DNA from: Pedobacter westerhofensis | GTDB lineage: Bacteria; Bacteroidota; Bacteroidia; Sphingobacteriales; Sphingobacteriaceae | Assembly (NCBI RefSeq): GCF_900182595.1 | Contig: NZ_FXTN01000006.1 | Span: forward strand, 124,001-188,000 | Length of the DNA stretch: 64,000 nt | Direction: 5' to 3' | In this document: one piece after another, positions 1 to 7,432 of the stretch | Position numbering within the stretch: position 1 is the first letter of the stretch | Layout of the letters: each line of letters opens with the position of its first letter | Made by a program: the position numbers and the translations under genes | Notes under the pieces: generated by a model | Told to the model about the DNA's origin: nothing | The model's input: only the letters and a program-made list of their open reading frames with translations | Databases searched by the model: none

Positions 1-164
1 TATTCAAAACCTGCTTTTTTTCCGGCTGGTCTGAAGTCAGATATAGCATCCACTGCAAAAGCAGATGCAAGGAGTTCCTGATCACGTAGGTCAATGCCCG
101 CTGCGAACCTGTAAAGAGTTTCAATAACAGCAAATTTGTCTGCTGCTTCCTGTAGATTTTTCAT
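1..164 (-). CDS. SnoaL-like (NTF2 fold) protein, N-terminal part only
   Basis: The reading frame starts at an ATG at 164 and runs off the left edge, so only about 54 residues are visible. They begin MKNLQEAADKFAVIETLYRF and continue with AAGIDLRDQELLASAFAVDA, which resembles the first helix and strand of SnoaL_4-like proteins of the NTF2 superfamily (small cone-shaped domains acting as isomerases, cyclases or ligand binders). Similar domains occur elsewhere in the window (14976-15458 and 39944-40435), each next to an SDR. The downstream gene on the same strand lies outside the window. The family call is an inference from a short stretch. Confidence 0.6.
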   Translation of the reverse strand, partial: MKNLQEAADKFAVIETLYRFAAGIDLRDQELLASAFAVDAISDFRPAGKKAGFE

Positions 165-208
165 TTGATTTTGTTAATTAATAATGTAAGAATAAAATTA
201 TTGTGTAA

Positions 209-1108
209 TCATGACTCAATGTTTTTATCATGATTTTTATGACCGTACTGTTGATGTAGAAATTCGATCAAGCTTGTTGGCTTACGTCCGGTAATTCGCT
301 CATAAGTATTCGATATTTTATCGAATTCGCCTGTGACTATTGCCTTGGCAGATAATGAACTAAGTTCAATAAGAGCTGGCGGTACACCGTAATTATCTAA
401 TGCCTTTGCAAAATCCTCTTCAGATGGTGATATATAGTTAATGGTGATACCACTTACCTCCGAGATGAGCTTTGCAACTTCTTCAAAATCATAAGCCTGT
501 TCACCGCTTACTTCATAGCTTTTTTGTTCATGACCTGTTGTTGTCAGGATTACAGCAGATAGCTCGGCTATATCTTGCCTGGCAATGAATCCATTTTTTC
601 CATGCCCGGCAGGAAAGTATATCGTTTTGCTTTGCAGGATATTTTCACCTACAAATAGCGGAATCACTTCCATATAATAGTTGTTAAGCAAAAGCGTAAA
701 GGGTATTCCCGAATCCTTGATCGCATTTTCGGCGATGATGTGTCCTTCGGCCAAAGTAAGCAAGGGATGGGCTTCCGGCCCCCCTTTTCTTGAAAAGCTA
801 GTATAAATAATGTGTCCTACATTTGCCTCAATGGCCGCCGCCACTACATTTTTATGCTGTGTCAGCCTGCCTTCCAGGTCGGGCCCGGAGATAAAGTACA
901 GTTTGTCAATATCTTTAAAGGCTTTGACCATAGAAACTGTATCGTCGTAATTTCCTATGCGCACCTCTATCCCCCTGTTGGAAAATGCTTCCGCTCCTTT
1001 ATCGTTTCGCAGCATGACTGCAATATTTTCTTTTGCTGTCTTTGTGGACAGTGAATCAAGCACAAGTCCGCCGAGTTTACCAGTGGCGCCAGTAATGAGA
1101 ATTTTCAT
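209..1108 (-). CDS. NmrA-type NAD(P)-binding oxidoreductase (atypical SDR)
   Basis: This 299-residue protein begins MKILITGATGKLGGLV; the GATGKLG glycine motif at residues 7-13 is the dinucleotide-binding loop of NmrA-like atypical SDRs such as quinone reductases of the QorB/YtfG type. Further support is the segment DIDKLYFISGPDLEGRL followed by AAIEANVGHIIYTSFS near residues 70-105, the usual end of the Rossmann core. The classical YxxxK pair is absent, as expected for this subfamily. It is probably a soluble NAD(P)H-dependent quinone or azo reductase, or a redox sensor; the substrate is not determinable. The VOC gene upstream (1169-1564) is on the same strand, about 60 bp away, and the two may be co-transcribed. 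The HxlR regulator beyond is a plausible controller. Confidence 0.85.
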   Translation of the reverse strand: MKILITGATGKLGGLVLDSLSTKTAKENIAVMLRNDKGAEAFSNRGIEVRIGNYDDTVSMVKAFKDIDKLYFISGPDLEGRLTQHKNVVAAAIEANVGHIIYTSFSRKGGPEAHPLLTLAEGHIIAENAIKDSGIPFTLLLNNYYMEVIPLFVGENILQSKTIYFPAGHGKNGFIARQDIAELSAVILTTTGHEQKSYEVSGEQAYDFEEVAKLISEVSGITINYISPSEEDFAKALDNYGVPPALIELSSLSAKAIVTGEFDKISNTYERITGRKPTSLIEFLHQQYGHKNHDKNIES

Positions 1109-1168
1109 AGCTTATCGTTATATTAATTTCGCATTGTGTTTAACAGTTATAAGGTCAGGCTTAGTTCC

Positions 1169-1564
1169 CTATGACCCCATATTTGAAAAAGGTGTATGGG
1201 CTACCTCGATGACCTGCCCGTCAGGGTCGTAAAAATCGATGGTATAGTAATCTTTTGAGTAGGGCATAATCTTCGGCCCACGGATCACCTCGGCCCCTAA
1301 AATTGCGAGAGCCTGAGAAACCTGATCTACCTGTCCCTTTTCTGTAGCCTGAAAGCAGAGGTGCCTAATGCCAAGTGAGCGTACTTTTTCAACTCCCTTC
1401 ATTTCAATAAAGTAAATGATCATCATACCATCCGAAAAAGATAGGTCACTTATCTTCTTCCAGCCGATCAAGCTTAGAAAGCTGTAATAGAATTTTATGG
1501 ACTGTTCCAGATCGGATACCCAAAATTCGATGTGGTTTATGCCTGGCCTTAATTTCGAATTCAT
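1169..1564 (-). CDS. VOC family (glyoxalase/bleomycin-resistance fold) protein
   Basis: The protein is about 131 residues. I chose the ATG at 1564 (MNSKLRPGINHIEFWVSDL) because the longer frame would begin with a GTG at 1606 inside the probable promoter. A beta strand with a first metal-ligand-like His (INHIEFWVSDLEQSIKFY), a central IRHLCFQ strand and a final DPDGQVIEVAH segment match the paired beta-alpha-beta-beta-beta modules of the vicinal oxygen chelate superfamily. His in NHIEF, His in IRHLCF and Glu in QVIEV are candidate metal ligands. Such proteins act as dioxygenases, glyoxalases, thiol transferases or drug-binding proteins; the substrate is unknown. It is divergent from the HxlR gene at 1684. 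Confidence 0.85.
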   Translation of the reverse strand: MNSKLRPGINHIEFWVSDLEQSIKFYYSFLSLIGWKKISDLSFSDGMMIIYFIEMKGVEKVRSLGIRHLCFQATEKGQVDQVSQALAILGAEVIRGPKIMPYSKDYYTIDFYDPDGQVIEVAHTPFSNMGS

Positions 1565-1605
1565 TTGACTGGATTTAAATTTTTTAATTTGAATAAATGA
1601 TATCA

Positions 1606-1613
1606 CAAAGGTA
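1606..1613 (-). promoter_or_regulatory. -7 box for the VOC gene
   Basis: The minus strand reads TACCTTTG, an exact match to the Bacteroidota TAnnTTTG element, 42 nt upstream of the ATG at 1564. No clear -33 motif is seen; that region is taken up by the inverted repeat at 1624-1658. Confidence 0.55.
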
Positions 1614-1623
1614 AAAAGGGTTA

Positions 1624-1658
1624 ACTTTACTTTTGATATGGGTTTCCCAAAGTAAAGT
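1624..1658. promoter_or_regulatory. Inverted repeat between VOC and HxlR genes (probable HxlR operator)
   Basis: ACTTTACTTT (1624-1633) and AAAGTAAAGT (1649-1658) form a perfect 10-bp inverted repeat with a 15-nt spacer, in the divergent promoter region. The right arm overlaps TAGGTTTA (1658-1665), a near -7 box for the HxlR gene. Dimeric winged-helix HxlR proteins typically bind such dyads next to their own gene, so control of both directions is likely. Confidence 0.6.
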
Positions 1659-1683
1659 AGGTTTACCTAAATTTTAAGCCATC

Positions 1684-2043
1684 ATGAAAAAAACGAAATC
1701 AATAAATGAGGAGCAGGGCGACTGTTCAAAAATGCTCTTCGCCATACAGGATACATTAGACCTTATCAGTGGTAAATGGAAGATCAAAGTAGTGGGTGTC
1801 CTTCTCTATGGCAAAAAGAATTTTACCGATCTGCAGCACCGCATCGACGGTCTTGGCGCTAAAATGCTTTCCAAAGAATTACAGGAACTGGAGATTAATG
1901 GACTGCTGACCCGCACCGTAAACGCAACCAAACCGATTACGGTTACCTACGAACTTACGCCATACGGGCACACATTGGAACCTATCATCATGTCCCTCGC
2001 TAATTGGGGAATGGAACACCGCCAAAAGATCATAGGCCGGTAA
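1684..2043 (+). CDS. HxlR family winged-helix transcriptional regulator
   Basis: A 119-residue protein with the family hallmarks: an N-terminal Cys (CSKMLFAIQDTLDLISGKWK, Cys14), the GKWKIKVVGVLLYGKKNFTDL helix-turn-helix entry, the recognition segment GAKMLSKELQELEINGLLTR, and the beta wing ending TYELTPYGHTLEPII. In YodB/HypR-type members the N-terminal Cys senses quinones or disulfide stress; whether Cys14 does so here is an inference. It is divergent from a VOC gene and an NmrA-type reductase, a common arrangement for electrophile or quinone detoxification, and the dyad at 1624-1658 is its probable operator. An SDR operon follows about 230 bp downstream on the same strand but has its own promoter. 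Confidence 0.9.
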   Translation: MKKTKSINEEQGDCSKMLFAIQDTLDLISGKWKIKVVGVLLYGKKNFTDLQHRIDGLGAKMLSKELQELEINGLLTRTVNATKPITVTYELTPYGHTLEPIIMSLANWGMEHRQKIIGR

Positions 2044-2189
2044 AGAAATTCAGGATTGTCGTCCCGGATCAATCCAAAATCTAGAACCATATAAAAATAA
2101 TACAAGGCTAAATGTCTTCCTTTTTTAGTCGCCGGTGGCTTTTTATAATGTTCTTATGGTGAATTTATTTGTAACCGCATGATCCCGGT

Positions 2190-2251
2190 CATTTCGGCTA
2201 CTATATTTACCGATTCGGTTAATTCTGCAGGCCAAAGAGTATTGATTTTTG
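2190..2251 (+). promoter_or_regulatory. AraC-type direct-repeat promoter (site 1 of 5)
   Basis: Two 12-mers repeat with a 21-bp period: CATTTCGGCTAC (2190-2201) and CGATTCGGTTAA (2211-2222). After exactly 21 nt comes GATTTTTG (2244-2251), a -7 element matching TAnnTTTG except at its first base. The SDR ATG lies 23 nt further on. The same geometry recurs at four other promoters in this window. Confidence 0.65.
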
Positions 2252-2274
2252 CATAGTACAAAAACAGAGAGATT

Positions 2275-3084
2275 ATGCAAAATACAATTTTTATTACAGG
2301 AGCTTCTTCAGGACTTGGAAAAGCTGCTGCGAAACTTTTTCAAAGCAAAGGCTGGACCGTGATCGCTACAATGCGTGATCCTAAAAAGGAACAGGAAATA
2401 AGCAGCCTTGAGCGGGTACATCTTTATCCGCTGGACGTAACGAATCCTGATCAGGTAAGATCTACAATTGACGAAGTCTTAAAACATTTTAAGGTTGATG
2501 TGGTCTTCAATAATGCGGGCTATGGAATGGTCGGTGGTTTTGAAGCCTATTCCCAGAACGATATTCAGCGTCAGATTGAAACCAATTTCATAGGCGTGCT
2601 CCGGGTTGCACAGCCCTTTATCACCTATTTCAGAAAACAAAAAAAACAAGGCATTCTTTTAACAACTACCTCTGCTGCAGGTATTGCAGCAAATCCACTG
2701 GCATCAGTTTACAGTGCCACCAAATTTGCGCTTGAGGGCTGGAGTGAGGCGGTTAATTACGAGGTCAACCAGTTTGGTATCCGTTTAAAAACAATCGCAC
2801 CAGGAGGAATGGCTACCGATTATGCAGGGCGCTCTTTGGCCTATATCGAAAACGCTGCATATACCCCACTATGGGAAAAAATGATCGCCGGATTTGAGGA
2901 TGGTAGTACCGGGGTTCACTTTTCAACAGCCGAAGACGTGGCTGAAGTGGTTTTTGAAGCCGCAACCGATAATAGGCCACAATTACGCTATGTAGCGGGA
3001 CCGGATGCACAAAAAATTGCAGATGACCGTAAGGAACTGGGACAACAGAAGCAATTTGAGCTGATTAGTAAATCATACCAATAA
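2275..3084 (+). CDS. Classical SDR oxidoreductase (cassette copy 1, first SDR)
   Basis: A 269-residue classical short-chain dehydrogenase. TGASSGLG at residues 8-15 binds the cofactor, NNAG is at 79-82, and the catalytic set is Asn104, Ser133 (TTTSAAG), Tyr146 and Lys150 (YSATK). The basic residue in the ATMRDP segment suggests NADPH preference. Length and motifs are complete, so it should be active; the substrate is unknown. It is closely similar to 27716-28528, and both are followed by a second SDR through a stop/start overlap and then by an AraC gene. Here the second SDR is broken. Transcription probably starts at the direct-repeat promoter 2190-2251. Confidence 0.92.
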   Translation: MQNTIFITGASSGLGKAAAKLFQSKGWTVIATMRDPKKEQEISSLERVHLYPLDVTNPDQVRSTIDEVLKHFKVDVVFNNAGYGMVGGFEAYSQNDIQRQIETNFIGVLRVAQPFITYFRKQKKQGILLTTTSAAGIAANPLASVYSATKFALEGWSEAVNYEVNQFGIRLKTIAPGGMATDYAGRSLAYIENAAYTPLWEKMIAGFEDGSTGVHFSTAEDVAEVVFEAATDNRPQLRYVAGPDAQKIADDRKELGQQKQFELISKSYQ

Positions 3085-3554
3085 TGAGGACAATATTTAT
3101 TACAGGGGCATCTTCCGGTCTGGGGAAGGCAACAGCAAAATTATACTCTTGGATTGCTCGGGTACCCAACCTGCTCGGTCTATAATGTAAGCAATTTCGG
3201 GGTTGATGGTTTCTCTGAAGGTTTGCCGCATGAACTTGCCCAGTTTGGGATGAAGGTTAAAGTGGTTGCGCCAGGCGGGATGCAGACCGATTTCGCGGGA
3301 CGTTCCTTACAGGGCACAATGCACACAGCGTATGCCCGTTAACTTCCAAAGTAAATGAAGGCTATAGGAAGGAGCAGACCGCAAACTATATAAAGTTCGA
3401 AGATGTAGCTGACACTGTCTTCGCAGCAGTAACCGACGGGAAAGATCAGCTTCGTTATGTTGTAGGTAAAGATGCCATTCGACTATATTCGGATCGGTTT
3501 GAGATTGATCCGGAAGCGCAAGCTCAAAAGATCAGAACCAGTTTTATATTTTAA
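3084..3554 (+). pseudogene. Broken second SDR of cassette copy 1
   Basis: The frame opens in a TAATG overlap with the preceding SDR and encodes MRTIFITGASSGLGKATAKL, matching the intact homologue at 26913-27716. It then jumps to sequence equivalent to homologue residue 132 or so (TLGLLGYPTCSVYN) in another frame. About 110 codons covering the NNAG region and the catalytic Ser are missing. The Tyr-x-x-x-Lys motif has become YNVSN, losing the Lys, and a further frame change follows GTMHTAYAR near 3342. The last recognisable part (DQLRYVVGKDAIRLY...KIRTSFIF) ends at a stop at 3554. At least two lesions plus a catalytic substitution make it a pseudogene. Confidence 0.88.
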
Positions 3555-3630
3555 TCAGCCTAATATCCCTGCCGGGAAATATCGACTCTGAGCAGGGACT
3601 TCAGTCTCACTTTCCTTAGATTTGTATTCC

Positions 3631-4542
3631 ATGAAAAAGCAACCGGTTATTTTTAACTCCCTCTCACAGCTACATAAGGCGATGGGGCAACCAGCACCGA
3701 CACATCCGCTGATCAGTATCATGAATTATGGCGAGGCCCATTTTGATCCCAAGGATTTTGAACAGGGCATTATATTGAATTTTTTTAAAATATCCTTTAA
3801 GACCGCTTTCTCGGGCAAACTTAGATATGGACAGGGCCATTATGATTTTGAAGAGGGCGGCATGTCCTTCATCGCTCCCGGGCAGGTATTGCGGATGCAG
3901 GACGAAGAAGCCGACTACAGTGGGATGACGCTGCATATCCACCCAGATTTCCTGAGGTCCTATCAGTTGGGCAAATCGATCAAACAGTACGGGTTTTTCA
4001 GTTATTCTGCTGCTGAAGCATTATATCTTTCGGAAAAGGAAAAGAAAACCATTTTGAGCATCTATCAGTTTATATATGATGAGCTGCAGGAACGGATAGA
4101 TAAATTTAGCCAGGATGTCATCATTTCTCAGATCGAAATGCTCCTGAACTATTCCAACCGCTTTTATAACCGGCAGTTTATCACCAGGAAAGTGGTAAAT
4201 AGTGATATCCTGGCTAACCTGGAAACCTTGCTTGACAACTATTATAATAACGAAGAGTCTCTGATCAGCGGTCTGCCATCGGTGAATGCCGTTGCAGATC
4301 AGCTACAGCTCACCCCTCGTTACCTTAGTGATTTGCTACGTAGCCTCGTAGGTTTAAATACCCAACAGTTTATCCATGAAAGGGTTATTGAAAAAGCAAA
4401 GGAATACCTTGCCAAGGACGAACTGACCGTTGCCGAGGTTGCCTATCATCTGGGATTTGAACATCCGCAATCCTTCAATAAATTATTCAAAAGCAAAACT
4501 TCACTCTCTCCGCTGGATTATAAAAAGACGTTGCTGAACTAA
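3631..4542 (+). CDS. AraC family transcriptional regulator (cassette copy 1)
   Basis: A 303-residue regulator. The ATG at 3631 (MKKQPVIFNSLSQLHKAMG) is preferred over an upstream TTG at 3622 because the paralogue at 25926-26837 starts at the same point. Residues 1-190 resemble an AraC-type cupin ligand-binding half (FYDFEEGGMSFIAPGQ-like strands). The C-terminal 100 residues carry two helix-turn-helix units, ending in AEVAYHLGFEHPQSFNKLFKSKTSLSPLDYKK, the AraC/XylS signature. It lies 76 bp after the broken SDR in the same direction. It and its paralogue are the best candidates to bind the 21-bp-period direct repeats found before the SDR cassettes. The effector is unknown. Confidence 0.93.
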   Translation: MKKQPVIFNSLSQLHKAMGQPAPTHPLISIMNYGEAHFDPKDFEQGIILNFFKISFKTAFSGKLRYGQGHYDFEEGGMSFIAPGQVLRMQDEEADYSGMTLHIHPDFLRSYQLGKSIKQYGFFSYSAAEALYLSEKEKKTILSIYQFIYDELQERIDKFSQDVIISQIEMLLNYSNRFYNRQFITRKVVNSDILANLETLLDNYYNNEESLISGLPSVNAVADQLQLTPRYLSDLLRSLVGLNTQQFIHERVIEKAKEYLAKDELTVAEVAYHLGFEHPQSFNKLFKSKTSLSPLDYKKTLLN

Positions 4543-4773
4543 TGTAACATTGTCCATTGGACGAATATAAAATCAGCGCTTCAAAACTAGCTGGGGATCA
4601 AACTATGTTGTTTACAGTTCAGAAATGCTGGCTATTGATTTTATATAACAATTCATCATTTGCAATATGAAAAAACCATTTAAACAAAATGTAAACACAA
4701 GTACACTTTTTATCGTTGACATAAGCGACTAGCATCGCAGGGTGCCTGAGACTTCAAATATAAAATCAGTGTC

Positions 4774-4819
4774 AAATTTATATTTTTCTGTAACGGTTGT
4801 TACAGAAAAATATAAATTT
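4774..4819. promoter_or_regulatory. Very long perfect palindrome: TetR operator
   Basis: Two 21-nt arms (4774-4794 and 4799-4819) are exact reverse complements around a GGTT centre. The core is CTGTAACGGTTGTTACAG (4788-4805), matching the 18-bp pattern seen near the other MARNVEF TetR genes. The right arm overlaps the exact -7 box TAAATTTG (4813-4820), only 11 nt before the TetR ATG at 4832, so occupancy should block its promoter (autorepression). Confidence 0.8.
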
Positions 4820-4831
4820 GCAAAACAGATT

Positions 4832-5410
4832 ATGGCAAGAAACGTAGAATTTGATGAAGAGTTAGCTATTTCCAGGGCAATGGACCTGTTCTGGAAAAAG
4901 GGATATACAGGTACTTCTATGCGAGACCTTTGTGAGGTTATGGGCGTAAATGCCAGCAGCATCTACAATACGATCGGAGATAAACATCAGCTTTTCATAA
5001 GGTGTATTAAGTATTACACAGAATCCAGGATGGAAGCTGCCAGAAAGCAGCTGAAGCTTATTGATTCGCCATTTAAAGCGATAGAAAAATTCATCAATGC
5101 CTCTGCTCATGCGATCACAAACGAGCCCGATAGTTGCTTAGCAATTAAGACTACGTTTGAATTGGCGGTTTCCGATGAGCAGGTTCAGAAGATACTGAAA
5201 AAAGATAACGACTTTACCTACAGTCTGATATTGGACTTGGTAACAAAGGCATTGGAGCAGAAAGAGATTACTATTTCGCAGGATAAGGAAATGCTGACCG
5301 ACTTTATTATTAATCATTTTACAGGTTGGCATGAGTCCTTTATTATTCACAAGGATGAAAAAAGGATAAAAAAGATGGCTAAGTTCCTGATTGAACAATT
5401 GAGCAGATAA
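4832..5410 (+). CDS. TetR family regulator, MARNVEF clade (copy 1)
   Basis: A 192-residue regulator starting MARNVEFDEELAISRAMDLF. The longer frame from 4742 would run through the palindromic operator, so the ATG at 4832 is the start. Residues 10-55 form the TetR helix-turn-helix (FWKKGYTGTSMRDLCEVMGVNASSIYNTIGDKHQLF). The all-helical remainder, ending DFIINHFTGWHESFIIHKDEKRIKKMAKFLIEQL, is the dimerisation and ligand domain. Close paralogues lie at 38266-38844 and 42612-43184, and a fragment at 17865-18012. Operator-like palindromes flank it on both sides (4774-4819 and 5422-5447), so it probably represses itself and the reductase gene at 5538. Confidence 0.93.
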   Translation: MARNVEFDEELAISRAMDLFWKKGYTGTSMRDLCEVMGVNASSIYNTIGDKHQLFIRCIKYYTESRMEAARKQLKLIDSPFKAIEKFINASAHAITNEPDSCLAIKTTFELAVSDEQVQKILKKDNDFTYSLILDLVTKALEQKEITISQDKEMLTDFIINHFTGWHESFIIHKDEKRIKKMAKFLIEQLSR

Positions 5411-5421
5411 TTTTTTTATCT

Positions 5422-5447
5422 AATTCTGTAACGTTCGTTATAGAATT
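5422..5447. promoter_or_regulatory. Second TetR operator, before the 5538 gene
   Basis: AATTCTGTAAC (5422-5432), GTTC, GTTATAGAATT (5437-5447): an 11-bp inverted repeat with a single mismatched pair. Its 18-bp core CTGTAACGTTCGTTATAG (5426-5443) matches the operator before the TetR gene closely. It sits 90 bp upstream of the ATG at 5538 and probably controls that gene. Confidence 0.7.
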
Positions 5448-5537
5448 ATTGCATTTCCATGCCGGAAAACAATATCATGGATGGAGTAAAAATGCCTACA
5501 ATTTTATAGTCTTAAAAATTAAAATAATCGTAAAAAA

Positions 5538-6539
5538 ATGAACAATTCAAAAAAAATGCTCCTATACGGAGCTGCAGGTTACACTGGAAAGATTATTGCT
5601 GCCCGGGCAAAAGAACTGAACCTGGATTTCGAAATCGCAGGCAGAGAAGCCGATAAAATTATGGCCTTAGCAGCAGAACTTAATGTTCGCTATCATGTAT
5701 TTACAGTAGACAACCGAGAAGCCTGGCAGCTTGCACTTGGTGATAAAAAAGTTCTGATCAATGCAGCTGGCCCCTTTCAGCATACCGCAAAACAGGCAAT
5801 AGATGCCTGTTTGCTGGCGGGTGTGCATTATCTTGATATCAGTGCAGAACTGGAAACCTATCAATTGGCAGAATCGCTGGATAATGAGGCCAAAGATGCA
5901 GGTATTCAATTAATATCGGGTGCCGGGCTCTTCGTAAGCTATGACGCACTCATAGTTCATCTAGCGAAACAGGTTAGTCAGCCAATCAGTTTAAAAGCCG
6001 GTTTTCGTCATTTCGGCGGATTTTCAAGGGGCTCCGTATTAAGCAGTCAAAACATTGCCGATCTGGGATCATTGGTACGCAAAGACGGGAAACTTATCCA
6101 GAGTGACAACCTGGATTCCAAATTATTTGCCTTTGGAAGTGAAGATGTGGAGTGCATGCCTACACCTTTGGGTGGTATTATCCTGAGCTATAAATCTACA
6201 GGGATCCCAAATATAGAAGAATATTTTTCGCTTAAACTTCCTGCTACGCAACTGCCGGATTTAACCCAGGCAAACTTGCCCGATGGTCCTACAGAAGCGG
6301 AACGTGCAGCAGGTAGAAACGGCATATCAGCAGAAGTTACAGGTAAGGATGGCAAAGTAGTAAAAGCTTATATCGATGCGCCTTCAGGCTATAACCTTAC
6401 ACCCCTTTCGGTAGTAGCTGTGGCAAACCGCATAATGAATGATGATTACAAAACTGGTTACCAATCCCCGGGCTCGGCTTATGGCGAAAGTATTATTGGG
6501 GACATACCGGATATACATTTGCATTCAATACAATCCTAA
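5538..6539 (+). CDS. Saccharopine-dehydrogenase-like NAD(P)-binding enzyme (copy 1)
   Basis: A 333-residue protein with an N-terminal Rossmann motif (MLLYGAAGYTGKIIAARA, GxxGYTG) followed by FEIAGREADKI and NAAGPFQHTAKQAIDACLLAGVHYLDISAE, characteristic of the saccharopine dehydrogenase/trans-acting enoyl reductase family. The C-terminal half (PTPLGGIILSYKSTGIPNIEEY) is shared with the paralogue at 41530-42531, which is the same length. The family reduces or oxidises C=C, C=N or C=O bonds with NAD(P)H; true lysine-pathway function is unlikely given length and context. It lies between a TetR operator and the SnoaL and MazG-like genes, a set repeated at 38-43 kb. Confidence 0.88.
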   Translation: MNNSKKMLLYGAAGYTGKIIAARAKELNLDFEIAGREADKIMALAAELNVRYHVFTVDNREAWQLALGDKKVLINAAGPFQHTAKQAIDACLLAGVHYLDISAELETYQLAESLDNEAKDAGIQLISGAGLFVSYDALIVHLAKQVSQPISLKAGFRHFGGFSRGSVLSSQNIADLGSLVRKDGKLIQSDNLDSKLFAFGSEDVECMPTPLGGIILSYKSTGIPNIEEYFSLKLPATQLPDLTQANLPDGPTEAERAAGRNGISAEVTGKDGKVVKAYIDAPSGYNLTPLSVVAVANRIMNDDYKTGYQSPGSAYGESIIGDIPDIHLHSIQS

Positions 6540-6643
6540 GTGTTTTCTCAAACCGCTGCATTAGATTAGTTGTTGGGTATTACAAAATATGTAAAATACC
6601 CAAAGGTTCGGTCTCAATACCAAGGCTTGGGTTAAGGGTTCGT

Positions 6644-6705
6644 CAAAACGGCAACATATCTCTCCTTTTTGGCGAACTTTCCCTTCGGGGCTAGGAATAC
6701 CTTTG
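6644..6705 (+). promoter_or_regulatory. AraC-type direct-repeat promoter (site 2 of 5)
   Basis: Half-sites CAAAACGGCAAC (6644-6655) and CTTTTTGGCGAA (6665-6676) are 21 bp apart. Exactly 21 nt later comes an exact -7 box, TACCTTTG (6698-6705), 40 nt before the ATG at 6746. The block 6639-6676 also forms an imperfect inverted repeat and aligns, in the same orientation to the gene, with 22081-22118 upstream of the glycosylase-SnoaL fusion. Confidence 0.65.
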
Positions 6706-6745
6706 TATTATACAAATAAAAACTAAAAGCGATGAGGTTAAAACA

Positions 6746-7093
6746 ATGGAAATGATGAATATACAGACTTTTATCAACGAATGGATTGCTGTGGGCAATG
6801 CATTTGATACAGAGCGGTACCTGGGTTTTTACTTAGAAGATGCTGTACTGGACGACCGCTCGGTCGGGGAGGTATTTAAAGGGCGCAAGGAGATAAAAAA
6901 ATATTTTGACAGCTATTTCATCGGGTACAACACGTGGACAGAACTGGTAAGATTAGATTTAATTAATAACAGTCAAGCCCATATTGAAGTCAAATTTTCA
7001 GGCAATTTTTCTGAAGGAAACATTGGTGGCTTTTTCGACGTTGCTTTTAAGAACGGTAAAATAGCTTTTGTAAAGGCTGATCTTATACACTAA
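6746..7093 (+). CDS. SnoaL-like (NTF2 fold) protein
   Basis: A 115-residue single-domain protein. The pattern FINEWIAVGNAFDTERYLGFYLEDAVLDD, then FKGRKEIKKYFDSYFIG, then FSGNFSEGNIGGFFDV and the end KNGKIAFVKADLIH is typical of SnoaL_2-like NTF2 proteins. These use a hydrophobic pocket for isomerisation, hydrolysis or binding; no catalytic residue can be assigned here. It is clearly homologous to the C-terminal domain of the fusion at 21135-22028, including the identical ending GKIAFVKADLIH. The ATG at 6746 is used; Met3 or Met4 are alternatives. The MazG-like gene follows 11 bp later, suggesting an operon. Confidence 0.88.
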   Translation: MEMMNIQTFINEWIAVGNAFDTERYLGFYLEDAVLDDRSVGEVFKGRKEIKKYFDSYFIGYNTWTELVRLDLINNSQAHIEVKFSGNFSEGNIGGFFDVAFKNGKIAFVKADLIH

Positions 7094-7104
7094 AAAATAA
7101 TAAT

Positions 7105-7428
7105 ATGAAAAATGATTCTTTTGAAACCATAATCGCCCGCTCCCTGGCCTTGAGGGAAAAATATCATTCGCTTGAGGTTGAACACCATGGTAGCGAGTGG
7201 ACTGTAGAAGAAGATGCGCTGGCATTTTTAACTGATGCCGCCCTAGTGGGAAGAAATATCATGTCACAGCAGAATAGATGGCCTAAAAGCAACTCTGAAA
7301 AGGAGTTGGAACATAAACTTGGTGAAAGTATCTGGTGGTTGATTGTCCTTGCGGAACGGTCGGAAATTGATATAAAACAGGCCGTTAGAAATTTTTTGGA
7401 CAAAACAGAAGGTATGATGCCTGGCTGA
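7105..7428 (+). CDS. MazG-like (all-alpha NTP pyrophosphohydrolase-like) protein, copy 1
   Basis: A 107-residue helical protein. The motif region HHGSEWTVEEDALAFLTDAALVGR followed by KELEHKLGESIWWLIVLAERSEIDIKQA resembles the helix pair of MazG-like pyrophosphohydrolases, where acidic residues (E-x-x-E and later E/D) hold Mg2+. The second half has KLGE then the IWWL helix and a terminal Asp, close to the family pattern but not identical. Members hydrolyse nucleoside triphosphates, often damaged ones; activity here is an inference. A paralogue of nearly the same length lies at 41200-41526, again beside a saccharopine-reductase-like gene. Confidence in the gene is high, in the family moderate. 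Confidence 0.72.
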   Translation: MKNDSFETIIARSLALREKYHSLEVEHHGSEWTVEEDALAFLTDAALVGRNIMSQQNRWPKSNSEKELEHKLGESIWWLIVLAERSEIDIKQAVRNFLDKTEGMMPG

Positions 7429-7432
7429 GGGC

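Noticed and set aside
812..1232. Plus-strand open frames opposite the NmrA and VOC genes
   Set aside because: They lie wholly antisense to well-supported genes, lack domain features, and are explained by codon shadowing.
3622..3630. TTG start for the first AraC gene, adding MYS
   Set aside because: The paralogue at 25926-26837 starts at the equivalent of the ATG at 3631, and the TTG lies within TAGATTTG, a possible -7 box.
4742..4831. N-terminal extension of the first TetR gene
   Set aside because: The extension translates the palindromic operator and promoter; the paralogues start at MARN.
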